DNA of 64,000 nucleotides. It comes from Drechslerella dactyloides. Lineage: Eukaryota; Ascomycota; Orbiliomycetes; Orbiliales; Orbiliaceae. Numbering within the stretch: position 1 is the first letter of the stretch; each line of letters opens with the position of its first letter. The notes under the pieces are model-generated. The model saw only the letters and a program-made list of their open reading frames with translations. It had not been told where the DNA came from and searched no databases. This document shows, piece by piece, positions 12,038 through 22,442 of this stretch. The translations under genes and the position numbers were made by a program. The stretch lies in NCBI GenBank assembly GCA_020064725.1, contig JAGTWJ010000011.1, positions 1,364,001-1,428,000 of the forward strand, read 5' to 3'.

Positions 12038-12096
12038 AAAGGGGGGCCCGGAGTCTGTTGTCGTTGGGGGTTTTTTCAGACTCCGGGCCCCCCTTT
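12038..12096. repeat. perfect 20-bp inverted repeat (hairpin A)
   Basis: Left arm 12038-12057 and right arm 12077-12096 are exact reverse complements (core ggggggcccggagtctg), separated by a 19-base loop containing ttgggggttttttc. It is followed 5 bases later by hairpin B. Confidence 0.9.
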
Positions 12097-12101
12097 CAGC
12101 C

Positions 12102-12136
12102 AGAAGGCCTGGGTGAAATTCGAACCCAGGCCTTCT
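12102..12136. repeat. perfect 13-bp inverted repeat (hairpin B)
   Basis: agaaggcctgggt (12102-12114) pairs exactly with acccaggccttct (12124-12136) around a 9-base loop containing the palindrome ttcgaa. It is spaced 5 bases from both hairpin A and hairpin C. Confidence 0.9.
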
Positions 12137-12141
12137 CGCAG

Positions 12142-12214
12142 GCCCGCACCGAGTGGATGACCCTCATGGCTGGGGGTTCTTTCTTTTCCACTGGGCCATC
12201 CACTCGGTGCGGGC
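12142..12214. repeat. perfect 18-bp inverted repeat (hairpin C)
   Basis: gcccgcaccgagtggatg (12142-12159) pairs exactly with 12197-12214 around a 37-base loop. The loop contains ctgggggttctttc (12170-12183), nearly the same as the loop motif of hairpin A, although the stems of A and C are unrelated. Confidence 0.9.
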
Positions 12215-14338
12215 GAAAGACGAGTGAAACAAATGACCCTATGTACCCGATGGTGATCTAAATTTTCCCGGCGGCTGCGCTTCACCCTTTTGGTGGATAC
12301 TATCCGCCGTTGGTAATATTATAATGCTGGCCCTGGACTGGGTTTTACACTATCGTCGTCATCCATTTACGCGCTTCACCATCCGCTATCCACACGCTAC
12401 CCGTAGTCTTGTCATCCGCTCACGCTACCCGTTGTCTTATCGTCTAGCGTACCTCATTGCTATTCATTATCCTCTCACCACCCTTGAATTAAGCTATAGC
12501 TCGACACCACCCAACGTTAACATTTTACGCGGCTGCATCGATCGGCTAGCTAGCCTCCTCGATCCTCCTCATCCGTCAATTTTTCACCATCCGCCTTCCA
12601 CCATTCAATTGGCGTCCTGCACCTTCTCGTCTCCCGCTTCTAGCCTTCCGTCGGATACAGCAGCTGCCGACCGCCAACCCGATCCGATCCAATGCCAACC
12701 ACGACGTCACAATGATCCTCGAGAGGAGTCCAGATGCCCCTCCTAACGTTATGCCACGGCACGCGGCAGCCTCGCATCGAATCCCCGGAGATAAAGCGCG
12801 TAATAACTGACCGAGAATCCAGCAGATTTGTCTCCGCAGTGCCAAAAGGATTCACGACAATCGGGACGGCCAGCCAGTGACAAGCTCGCGATAAGTGCAG
12901 CTTAAAACAAACGGCAGCATGCATTGCATGCATTGACCACGCGCACGCACGGGCACGTCATGGACGATAACCACTGGCCACTGCACACAGAATTACAGCG
13001 CAAAGTGCAGCCAGCGCTCCCGGCTTCCCCGCAAGCGATAAGAGCGCCGCTCGGGATTTGTCTAGCTGCATTGGCCGTGAGGATGCAAGCGATAGCAGGC
13101 GCCGCTATAGCGGTCGCGTGAGCCCACCCGGGCCATTCCATTACGTTTCTGTTATGTCAGGGCGGGCCTGCGTTGTCGACGTTGCAATGTTGCCGGGCGG
13201 GCAAACGTAAGTCAAACAGGCAGGCGCAGACGGCATTACTAATTCATGCCAAACGGAGCTGTTTGAGTCTTTCGGCCGCAGGGGCCAGACCAATATCACT
13301 ATACTATTGGGACTAGAGGAGGTGCTTGGTAATGGATGCAGGGCTGCGGACTTTTACCTGGCCGCAAAAAGGGGATGCCGGGCCCCGGGCGCAAGAAAAA
13401 GTGGCAGGGCTGGCCCCGTTAGCCGCCATCACGCAATCCGAGATGCGGATTTCTAATGCTCTCCATCGGACAGACAGATGATTCAGCCGGAGACTTCGTC
13501 GCTGAGCTCGGTCGATTGTTGCTTTTCTTCTGCTCCGTTCCGTCGTTTTCGTCGGCGGCCGGTATATAAAGCGGGTCGTGCTTCCCCGGATTTTCATCCT
13601 TCAGTCCAAATTGTATACTACACTCCAATACACTCTGTTGTTGCCAGCCAGTTCGGACGACATCCCCACAGCTGCACACTAGCTTCACCCTCGTCGCCTT
13701 CTTGTCTTTTGCTGTATCATATAAATATATACAGTCTGTACTATATAGACCGCCTGCTGGAGCTCTCTTCAAACTACCAACTCCACCTCTCCAACGTCAA
13801 TTCGCCAGCCAGTCGCTCAGCTGCAGCTGCCGGCGCCATCTCGACAGCACCCGATAACGCCTCATCAACCGATTAGCTCGTAAATACCGCACGCCTGCAA
13901 TCGCTCGATACCCCATTGCATTGCATTTACGCCCGGACCATCGGGACTTCTGATCACCCGAGCGCGACAGCCACGGTCCTTCTGCTTCTGCTCGGACATT
14001 AATAATCGCCCCTCAGCTAGCTTGAGATTTGCTGGGTTAGCTACGTTGGAGCGAGACGCTAGCGTGCGAAGTCTCCTATCCGTCAAGGTCCTTTCCTCAG
14101 ACTGCGGAGTCGAGGTGCGCTAGGAGCCCATCTTGACTAGACCCGTGCCCCGAGCTCAGCTCAGTCGACTGCTCGTCTCATATATCCTTAATTTCGTCGA
14201 TTCCTGCGGCTGTTGTTACTCCTGAGCTTAAAGTTCGCTGCTCGCCCATCTCTATTTTTTTTTAATCTTTGAATCTTCATCATCTCGTACTGCTATTTTA
14301 TCACCAGTCCTTTCATCGTATATAATACACCAGTCGCC

Positions 14339-15724
14339 ATGACGCAGGATACAGGCAAGACGCTCGCTACAGCCGAAGAGGTGCCGAATGCCGGCCTGCC
14401 CAAAGCAGCAATGAGGTTTGCGACCCGCGCCGTCCATGCCGGCTCGCCTCACGATCCCAACACGGGCGCCGTCATCGAGCCAGTACGTACCACTCCATTC
14501 GCCACTTCCACACCCTCAACGTAATACTAACGATAGCATCACAGATCTCCCTCTCCACAACCTTCGCCCAGACCGCCGTCGGCGCCCCCGTCGGCCGCTA
14601 CGAGTACTCCCGCTCCGACAATCCCAACCGCAGCAACTTTGAAAAGGCCGTCGCCTCGCTAGAAGGCGCCCAATACGCCCTCGCCTACTCCTCCGGCTCT
14701 GCCGCCACCGCCAACATCCTACAGTCCCTCGCACCGGGCTCGCACATCATCTCCGTCAGCGATGTCTACGGTGGCACGCACAGGTACTTCACACAGGTCG
14801 CCGCCGCGCACGGCGTCGCGGTGACGTTCAGCGGCAGCATCGAGGTCGACATCCACGATCTCGTGCGACCCGAGACAAGGCTCGTCTGGATCGAGACGCC
14901 GAGTAACCCGACGCTGACGCTGGTGGACATCAATTCGGTCGCCGCGGCGGCGCATTCGTACGGGATCAAGGTTGTCGTGGACAATACGTTCTTGAGTCCC
15001 TATGTCCAGAACCCGCTGAAGCACGGTGCAGATATCGTCGTGCACTCGGTCACGAAATACATCAACGGCCATTCGGTAAGTTACCTTCTACTCCACCACA
15101 GAACGCTTGATGTATGATTTTGAGCATCTAGCTAACGTTTAACTTTAGGACGTTGTAATGGGAGTTGCGGCGTTCAACGACGACGCACTGTACACACGCC
15201 TCCTCTTCCTCCAGAACGCCATCGGCGCCGTCCCCTCGCCCTTCGACAGCTGGCTCGCGCACCGCGGCCTGAAAACCCTGCACCTGCGCGCCAAAGCCGC
15301 GACGGAGAACGCCACCGCCGTCGCCACCGCCCTCGAGGCCTCCTCGCAGGTCATCAAGGTGAACTACCCGGGTCTAGCCTCGCACCCGCAGCGGCTGGTG
15401 GCGCTCAAGCAGCACCGCAACGGCATGGGCGGCGGCATGGTTAGCTTCCGGATCAAGGGTGGCGCCGAGGCCGCGAAGCGGTTCTGCCAGAAGACACACA
15501 TCTTCACACTGGCCGAGTCGCTCGGCGGCGTGGAGAGCCTGTGCGAGGTGCCCAGCAGCATGACGCACGCGGGCATCCCGCGGGAGGAGCGGGAGAAGGC
15601 CGGCGTGTTTGACGATCTGGTTAGGTTGAGCTGCGGTGTGGAGGACGGTGAAGACCTGGTTGCGGACGTGCTCGGTGCCTTGGAGGCCGTCGCGCAGGAG
15701 TTCCCCGCGGAGGAGATGCAGTAG
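14339..15724 (+). CDS. CYS3: cystathionine gamma-lyase
   Basis: Exons 14339-14482, 14545-15075 and 15149-15724 encode 416 residues, the usual family length. It cleaves cystathionine to cysteine, 2-oxobutyrate and ammonia in reverse transsulfuration, using PLP in the cytosol. Family blocks in order: 'ISLSTTFAQTAVG', 'YEYSRSDNPNR', 'YALAYSSGSAATANIL', 'VSDVYGGTHRYF', 'WIETPSNPTL', 'VVVDNTFLSPY' and the PLP-lysine motif 'SVTKYINGHSD' (Lys219), which is interrupted by intron 2 just after the Ser. The third exon carries 'ESLGGVESL' and ends 'FPAEEMQ'. The 'TPSNP' and 'SVTKYINGHSD' motifs are shared with cystathionine gamma-synthases, but the overall match is to fungal Cys3. The long CT-rich leader is consistent with strong expression. 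Confidence 0.95.
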
Positions 15725-16600
15725 ATTTTCTCTCACTCACACTCTCTCTACGCATGAGCATGCATTATGAGTTGATGCTGGGCGTCTACGGGATTTATAT
15801 GACAGCGGCTGTAACGGTGTAGTTGCCGTGGCTTTTACGTTTCCTGGGAGTCCGTTCATTGCATTCGGCGTTTTAATAGACTACTATCGTTTTACTTTGT
15901 TTGTCTGCATTCATGGCCACTTGAGTTTTTTGAAGCCAAGGGATACATACGCATTGGATGCTGTCCGGTAGTAGAGGAGTTTGGCTGCATGTATACGCAT
16001 AGGCTAGCAATGATACTCTGAAATACATAATCTCTTCCATGATATATATGATGCAAAATTTTTGATGATAGAAACCTGTGATGTTCCGATACCTTGAACT
16101 TTCTCTTCTGCCCTCGTCTCGAACATGCGAATCGTACGACATCCCTGCGAATCAAAGCACGTAGACGTCGACCGACGGACGGAGAAATGCAGCGCCATAC
16201 AATGCTATCTATACTAGTCACGTGACGGCGATTAGGGCTCCGTTCAACCCCGCCGCAGCTTGAGCCGCGACAACGCCAAGAGAAGACCCACCCCACGCAA
16301 AAATTAATCTCGCCTGACAAACGAGCGCACAAACGCAAGACTCACCATCGACCACACCGCATCCATCGCATCCATCAATCCACCAAGGAACATTGGAAGA
16401 TCCAGTCTCCGGTCAATATAAACGGTTAAATCGATTGAATCTCCTGTTTCAAGCAACAACCACCATCAATCATCGTACGCCTCCCCCTCTCTCCCCCTCC
16501 TTGCATCTCCTCTCCAACATCTATCTCCTCACCGCTGTCGGTGCGATAACGCCTTGTCGAGTATAAAGTCGGTCAGTCGTGCTAATTGGATTACAGAAAA
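15725..16600. other. intergenic region and P2 leader
   Basis: 3' flank of CYS3 and promoter of the P2 gene. Short open frames on the minus strand show no domain. The final 125 bases contain a probable leader intron of the P2 gene. Confidence 0.6.
16475..16596 (+). other. probable 5'-UTR intron of the P2 gene
   Basis: GTACGC at 16475, a branch-like gctaat 16 bases before the end, and ttacag at 16591-16596 placed four bases before the P2 start codon. Leader introns are common in fungal ribosomal protein genes. The 5' end of the transcript is not known from sequence. Confidence 0.5.
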
Positions 16601-17155
16601 ATGAAGCACCTCGCTGCATACCTCCTCCTCCAAACCGGCGGCAACGAGTCCCCGTCCGCCAAGGACGTCAAGAAGCTGCTCGACAGCGTTGGCATCGAGG
16701 CCGACGATGAGAGACTCGACAAGCTGCTGTCCGAGCTCGAGGGCAAGAACATCAACGACGTACGTCTTTACACCCAACTGTGACCCGGTCTTTCGAGCTG
16801 GAAGCGCGACAGAAGTAGCTGTTGAGATGGTAGTGGAAGGCTAACGTGGTTGTATATGGTGATAGTTGATCGCTGAGGGCCAGAGCAAGCTCGCCTCCGT
16901 CCCATCCGGCGGTGGTGGTGGCGCTGCCCCATCTGGCGGTGCTGCCGCCGGCGGCGCTGCTGCCGCCGAAAAAGTCGAGGAGAAGAAGGAGGAGCCGGAA
17001 GAGGTTCGTACAGTCCATCCCCCATCCATTCTTCCATTCACAGCATACCAGACAATATAGCTCCCACTGTACACTCTGTATGTTCTACGAGCACACGACT
17101 GACGATATCATTATAGGAATCCGACGACGACATGGGTCTGGACCTGTTCGGTTAA
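16601..17155 (+). CDS. RPP2: 60S acidic ribosomal protein P2
   Basis: Exons 16601-16759, 16866-17003 and 17117-17155 encode 111 residues. The N terminus MKHLAAYLLLQTGGN is diagnostic of P2 rather than P1. Then come the conserved helical domain ('LLDSVGIEADDERL'), an Ala/Gly hinge, a Lys/Glu-rich stretch and the invariant tail 'ESDDDMGLDLFG', which lies alone on the last exon. P2 pairs with P1 on the P0 stalk and recruits elongation factors to the large subunit. It is in tandem with the S15 gene 590 bases downstream, both on the plus strand. Confidence 0.96.
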
Positions 17156-17745
17156 GCGCATGCTTACTTCGAACCTTTTCTCGCTCTTTTGCGCTTCCTC
17201 TTTTTCTCTCTTTCAAACGTATATATATCTATGACATGCGTGTATGTCTACGGTCTGTCGTTCCGTTTCCTCGCGCCATGTCTGTAAAGAATATGGTCGT
17301 GGACGGCGGGCGGCTGGCCGGTTTTTCTTTGTACCGTAGTTAGTGCAGGAGGCATGTGCATCGGAGCCTGATAATGTACGAAATGACGAAGAACGATAAC
17401 GTCCGTAACTATACTTAATCTCCAAAATGCCAAGCCATCTCGCTGTAGAATCTATGCATACGCTTGACGATAAAAAAGTTGCGCATACACCGAGGTTGAG
17501 CTCGAATATACCGCGGTAGCTATATCACGTGATTGTCCCAATTCGGAAAACACAGTCAACCCGCTAATTTTTGCCGCCAAGAAACTCCACCACCACCTGC
17601 ACACCACACTCAACACCCCGTCGAAAACACACAGCTTAGCATCGCCATCAACCACCATCAACCTCACCGACAACCGCCGCCCTTCGCCAACACCGCCTAT
17701 ATACCATCTTCCCACCCCTAACACCTACAAAGCACACTCACCGCC
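17156..17745. other. intergenic region P2/S15
   Basis: 3' flank of P2 and promoter plus CA/CT-rich leader of the S15 gene. No gene seen. Confidence 0.65.
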
Positions 17746-18550
17746 ATGGCTGACGAAGAATACGTATGCCCACCACCTTCCGCTGGTTGCTGGACTATGT
17801 TGCTAACGTTACCCGCAATATAGGACGCAGAGGCCGCCGCTGGTATGTCTGCTGCAAATATCACATCGCGTGCATCCGTCCCGCTGGGATCGTGATGGCG
17901 CAATAGTAAAGGGGACTGTCTAACCCTATCTCTTCATCCGCCACAGAGCTCAAGAAGCGACGCGCCTTCCGCAAATTTTCCTACCGCGGAATCGACCTTG
18001 ACCAGTGTGTTCCACCTTCCCCTCCCCTCCCCATCACACACTCCTCCACGTACAAGTAGGGTGTGAGTATGTAGGTAAGGAAGTAAGCTAATGGTATAAT
18101 ACAGACTCCTCGACCTGACCTCCGAGCAGCTCCGCGACGTCGTCCACGCCCGCGCCCGCAGACGCTTCAACCGCGGCCTCAAGCGCCGACCCATGGGCCT
18201 GATCAAGAAGCTCCGCAAGGCAAAGCAGGAAGCCAAGCCGAACGAGAAGCCGGACATCGTCAAGACGCACCTGCGCAACATGATCGTTGTGCCCGAGATG
18301 ATTGGCAGCGTTATCGGAATCTACTCCGGCAAGGTGTTCAACCAGGTCGAAGTCAAGGCCGAGATGGTGGGCCACTACCTTGGTGAATTCTCCATCACCT
18401 AGTACGTTTCTCCAACTATTCCTCCATATTTCCCTCTTGACACTGTCAGTATGTGTGGTGGGTACTAACGGTGTGTTCAGCCAACCCGTCAAGCACGGTC
18501 GTCCGGGTATCGGTGCCACGCACTCCTCCCGTTTCATCCCGCTCAAGTAG
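17746..18550 (+). CDS. RPS15: 40S ribosomal protein S15 (uS19)
   Basis: Five exons: 17746-17763, 17824-17842, 17947-18004, 18105-18401 and 18481-18550, giving 153 residues. The first three exons are tiny (18, 19 and 58 bases). Conserved blocks: 'KKRRAFRKFSYRGIDLDQ', 'LLDLTSEQLRDVVHARARRR', 'KPDIVKTHLRNMIVVPEMI' and the C-terminal 'GRPGIGATHSSRFIPLK'. The protein sits in the head of the small subunit near the decoding site. All splice phases agree; the third donor is GTGTGT (CA|GTGTGT, joined to A CTC to give Gln-Leu). Confidence 0.96.
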
Positions 18551-19477
18551 ACATTCGACTACTTGTTCCTTTCTTTCTACTTTTTTTTTCAAGTGGCGAC
18601 TATACGCATACTTTGTACATCCTAGCATAATGATATGACACGGAAGCAGTGTTAGACTTCCTTTTTACACACACAGACACACTATCATGGGATCGACTGG
18701 TTAGGGACTGGTTGCTTTTTCTCCATTTCTTATTCTTTGATTGTGTATATTTATCGACGGACGGACGAATGAATCGAATTGTGATGACATGAGAATAGCT
18801 ATCAACTTGTGCTGCATGCTGCCAGCGTGATGACGGTAGAATACGTGCCGGAGTATAAGTAGATACCTGAATCGTAACCGATGATCGATCGATCGAGTAT
18901 GCGATATCAATCGTGCGTAGGCGTAATATCATAATGCTACCAACTAGCGGCTTAATTTGCCTTAATCCTGTATATTTCCCTATTCGCCGGATACCTCTTT
19001 TGATGGTGAGTTTCGACTTTTTTTGCGTATTTCTCATTGTTGAACGGCGGTCGACCGTACAGTGTATACACGCCATGCGGGTTTCAAATACCGAGGTCTT
19101 GAAGTCTACTTTGTCAAGTACTACAGTCTGGTGTACGTACGTACGAGACAAGATTGTAGCTATAGCTGCACGCATGCATATCGAATACTGGTGATATGGG
19201 CGTTCATCTAGTTTACTCACTGGAAGTCTGTGTAAATACGTATCTACTTGCATGGTAAGCTTGCTTTTGAATGGGTACCTAAGTACTTAAGTTATCTTGG
19301 AATCTATGATACGCATTGACTATCGCGACCTTCGATACGAATACACAAAAATAGACGGCAACAGGTCCAATTTATTGTGAAGAAACAGCGAAGAAACAGC
19401 GGGTTCAACTTAGATTCCAAGTATCCATATGAGTTAGCAGAAGCTTAACTCTAATCACCACCAAGCCCAAGTTTCAG
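18551..19477. other. intergenic region
   Basis: 3' flank of the S15 gene, followed by increasingly AT-rich sequence leading into the island described next. Short frames lack any domain; no gene seen. Confidence 0.55.
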
Positions 19478-19894
19478 TCACAAGCAATAGGCATTATTTG
19501 GGCTTGCGGGACAGTTCCCCGGTGAACCTATCTTGAGACAACAACATTTCGTGCCATTAAAGCAGCATTTACCATAACGTCCGAACAAATCATTACATGT
19601 AATGTCGCAAGTACGATACTCTTCTGCGGTCCCACAAGTATATCGACGTACGAGTTCAGGATCTTGAATTATTCACCATATATAATAAATTAGCAATCAT
19701 CTTCATTCAATCGAGAAATAAAATATAGGTCAGAGATGGTCTGGTAAAACTAATTGTGCGGCTTTAAATTTTGGCTTGCGAGACGAGTTTAGAGTCTTAT
19801 ACAAATAATACTAATACTTACCAGCTAGAAGGGCTACAGCTGTTACTCCAGTTACCATAAGGAAAAGAGGAATAATAGTAGCAGAGACCTTCAT
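19478..19894 (-). CDS. small secreted cysteine-rich protein, novel
   Basis: Exons 19894-19822 and 19662-19478 join in phase to 85 residues. The intron of 159 bases has GTAAGT and TTCAAG ends. Residues 1-24 form a signal peptide (MKVSATIIPLFLMVTGV..., hydrophobic to LLA). Residues 29-31 (VRR) could be a basic processing site. The mature part has ten cysteines at 34, 43, 47, 57, 58, 64, 65, 66, 75 and 84, i.e. C-x8-C-x3-C-x9-CC-x5-CCC-x8-C-x8-C, which suggests five disulfides. There is one N-x-T sequon (Asn60). I know no named family with this spacing; small size, secretion and cysteine richness resemble fungal effectors or defensin-like proteins, but function is unknown. It lies in an AT-rich island between conserved genes. 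The main doubt is the CAAG acceptor. Confidence 0.68.
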
Positions 19895-20102
19895 CTTACT
19901 AAAATTATTTCAAAAGTTTCAAAATATTTAAGGATGATTTCTAAAATAAGTGATAATCTCAGATTAATATACAATCTAACAATCGCAGAGTATGATAATA
20001 TAACAGCTAATTGTCTTTAAGATGGACAAGACTCAGATATGCTGGGTAAACTTCTAGTAGTAAAGAGGATTCAAGATCAATCATAACAGAATTTGGAGGG
20101 CT

Positions 20103-20186
20103 TTATATAGACTTCTGTCCAGCAAGAACTACACTCAACTCAGATCCAATTACTAAAAGAGCAGCTACCAAAAAGATGTCTCCCAT
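20103..20186 (-). pseudogene. signal-peptide-like short frame, possibly a gene remnant
   Basis: A 27-residue frame beginning MGDIFLVAALLVIGSELSV and ending after LAGQKSI. It reads as an N-terminal secretion signal with no in-frame mature region and no obvious donor site. It lies about 200 bases upstream of the cysteine-rich gene on the same strand, so it might be a decayed relative or simply chance in AT-rich DNA. Confidence 0.25.
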
Positions 20187-20469
20187 AAGAATAAGTTGTC
20201 TTTGTTTGGATAGTATGATAATATCAATGTAATTAGGCATCTAGATTACCTTTCTCCGCCGACATCGCTCGATATCGATATCAGCAATAGTATGGGGCTT
20301 AAGTTTGAAACAGGGCTTGTCAATAAGGCGCATAATCTACGCAAACGGCCAAGAAAAAAGATGAATAAAGAATCTCTTATAAGTTCATTAGAAAGAAAAA
20401 CACCATCTATAGTTCGACTTTCTCTAGAGATCTTAGGCTGTATAGCTAATGATGCTCATTTCGAAATGG

Positions 20470-20661
20470 TCATGAATGCATCATGTATGCAAGATCGGTC
20501 TTAACACACCAAATAGATAGAATTGGTAGTAGTGCCATTTGATTTTCGCCATAAGTCGTAGTGGAACATGCAGAATCGGTCGTGAATGCATCACGCATGC
20601 AGTATCGGGCCTTAACACGCCGAATAGATAGAATTGGTAGTAGTGCCATTTGACTTTCGGC
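20470..20661. repeat. two diverged copies of a tandem repeat, period about 110 bp
   Basis: The segment starting catgaatgcatcatgtatgc (20471) recurs from 20581, both ending near gattttcgcc/gactttcggc. About 80 bases of each unit align, including the identical stretch aatagatagaattggtagta. Most differences are transitions, and the first copy carries A or T where the second has G or C, as expected from repeat-induced point mutation or cytosine deamination. Confidence 0.8.
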
Positions 20662-20718
20662 AATCTAAACTTTTTTCAAACAGAAAAATATCTAGATTAA
20701 GTTTTAAAAGAAATTGAT

Positions 20719-20921
20719 TTATGCCCGACTGAAAGGAAGGGGATTATTACTTGAGCTGAGCTCCCGGACCTGCATATCGCTGTTACACCAAATTTGTGCG
20801 GTGGCATTAAAAAATGTGTTGCCAAGCGTAGTATATTCAGCGTTACCCCTCCAAAGTTAATAGTCCGCTACATAATATAGGTAGTCAAAGCTGGAATAAG
20901 CAATATAATCCAAAGCGACAT
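20719..20921 (-). pseudogene. possible remnant of a secreted-protein gene
   Basis: An ATG at 20921 opens a hydrophobic 17-residue frame (MSLWIILLIPALTTYIM) that stops at 20868. Just beyond, a different frame (about 20847-20719) reads 'NAEYTTLGNTFFNATAQIW' and further polar residues to a stop. No intron of normal size joins them: only about 23 bases lie between the possible GT and AG. It looks like a broken secreted protein or a chance pairing. Confidence 0.22.
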
Positions 20922-22442
20922 TTTGGTACCTTTTTGCAAAGCGAGATCAACACCCCAACAAAACCTTTCTTAATGAACACGCAAGATCACAAGGTCATGG
21001 AGCAACAACCGCTTCAAATTTTCTAAACACCAATATCGACATCTCGGCATCAAAAGCTGCCTGCATGCTAACCATAGAGATCTAATCGTAAATACACCAC
21101 CATCGAGTACTCTTACTCCAATACATGCAACGCCGTAAACTGTGAGTTTATATATGACCGATTGACTCGCGCGCAAGGCCAGACAGCCGTTCTATATATA
21201 GAGCCTGCGAAGAGTTTATATGCACGACGGACGGACGCATCACAAGATCTAGACCTAGTAATACATGTAGAACATATCTGTGAACCCGTGAATAGCCGAT
21301 CGACCAGCTAGCGCTCTAACTCATGCGTCAAGTAACGTCTCACCAAAACGGCTAGATTGGTATCAACGCCTGAGAGCATCCCGGATCGATCGATCTGCTC
21401 ACTCGGCCAATCGACCAAACTAGCAAGAACAGCCTGATATATATCCTACCATACACGCACATGCACACCTGATGTTGTATAGAGGAGAATCAATCAGCAT
21501 CTTCAATTCCACACGTTTATAAGATAATGTATATAATGCAACTTGCAGAATAAAAGACTAACCAAAAAAAAAAATACACACAATCACGCTGATGAGACGC
21601 TACGCTATCTGAATATCGAAAAAAAAAGAGAAAAAAAAACGTTGAACGCCGGCACGCATGCTCGCAACGAACAATAAAATGGACCGTACGTAAGATAAAA
21701 ATAAATCAGGTAAGTAGATCGATATATCGACAACCCCATAAACATGAATGTAGCTGCAAGGCTCGCCGTCAAATTCAGACTCGATCGATCGACCGGTACC
21801 TGCCAGCTACACTGCATGCATGGCGTCCTATACAGAAAAATCACACCACCGCCCACGTGCGTGCATGCTACCCGCATCTTCAACCCCCAAAAAAGTGGCA
21901 CACATAAAATATACACGTAATGTTATAAAGGGAAAAATAAAAAGAAGAAGAGGAAGAGGAAAAAAAGACTAGCACAGGCATCCATCCATCGATTCCGCGT
22001 CAATCGATCGCAAAAGCGCAGTTGAGACTTACAACCACAAAAACATGCGTAGGCACAAGGGAAAAAACCAACAAAGAGCTTCAATTGCAAATGCTCCCGT
22101 AAGCCGAATCTAACGCCGATATACAAAAATACTAACAGAACATACAAATACTTACTACCGAACAAAGTCGGTAAACACTAACAGATATAATATAGAAGAA
22201 AGCAAAAGGAAGAAAAGAGTGGTAACATGATTACGATACAACCACTGCACGATAAAATGTGCACGATAACAAGATTGTTCGATCAATGAAGGCTTTTTAT
22301 TCGTCGTCTGCAAATTCGCCGTCATTCGTGAGGTATCAAGGCCAAGCACCGGATAGATGCAAAAACCAGGCCAAAATGGTAAACCGAGGCTTCGGAAGAA
22401 GAAAACTCATTTCGATAATCGTAACAAGGAAAAAGAAGGTGG

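Larger units (their letters stand above)
12028..12214 (-). ncRNA. candidate Pol III-type structured RNA or tRNA-derived element
   Basis: On the minus strand an A-box-like TGGCCCAGTGG (12198-12188) is followed 62 bases later by a B-box-like GGTTCGAATTT (12126-12116) and then by two T runs (12040-12028) that could end Pol III transcription. The implied transcript of about 175 bases would fold into three adjacent hairpins. A canonical tRNA fold fails: the T-stem pairs poorly and no acceptor stem closes around both boxes. It could be a tRNA-derived SINE-like or foldback element rather than a functional RNA. No copy is seen elsewhere in the window. Confidence 0.35.
10526..14338. other. 3.8 kb gene-poor region
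   Basis: No protein gene is supportable. It contains a tRNA-like inverted repeat (10865-10902), a poly-T run (about 11187-11200), the triple-hairpin element (12038-12214) and, in the last 700 bases, the CT-rich promoter and leader of CYS3 with several TATA-like runs around 13730. Confidence 0.6.
19895..22442. other. AT-rich, gene-poor island
   Basis: Low-GC sequence around 19.9-20.7 kb contains signal-peptide-like short frames on the minus strand and an imperfect tandem repeat. From 20.9 kb on it is rich in cgatcgat and catgcatg runs and poly-A stretches. No transposase, reverse transcriptase or intact gene is recognisable. Confidence 0.55.

Noticed and set aside
12038..12214. A canonical tRNA gene on the minus strand
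   Set aside because: A and B boxes are present, but no 7-bp acceptor stem closes around them and the T stem pairs poorly; the region instead forms three separate hairpins.
14339..18550. A metabolic or biosynthetic gene cluster around CYS3
   Set aside because: Neighbours are ribosomal protein genes with no pathway link; ordinary housekeeping order.
20292..20504. A plus-strand 70-codon frame in the AT-rich island as a gene
   Set aside because: Low-complexity basic composition, no domain, and it runs into the RIP-like repeat; no splice extension found.
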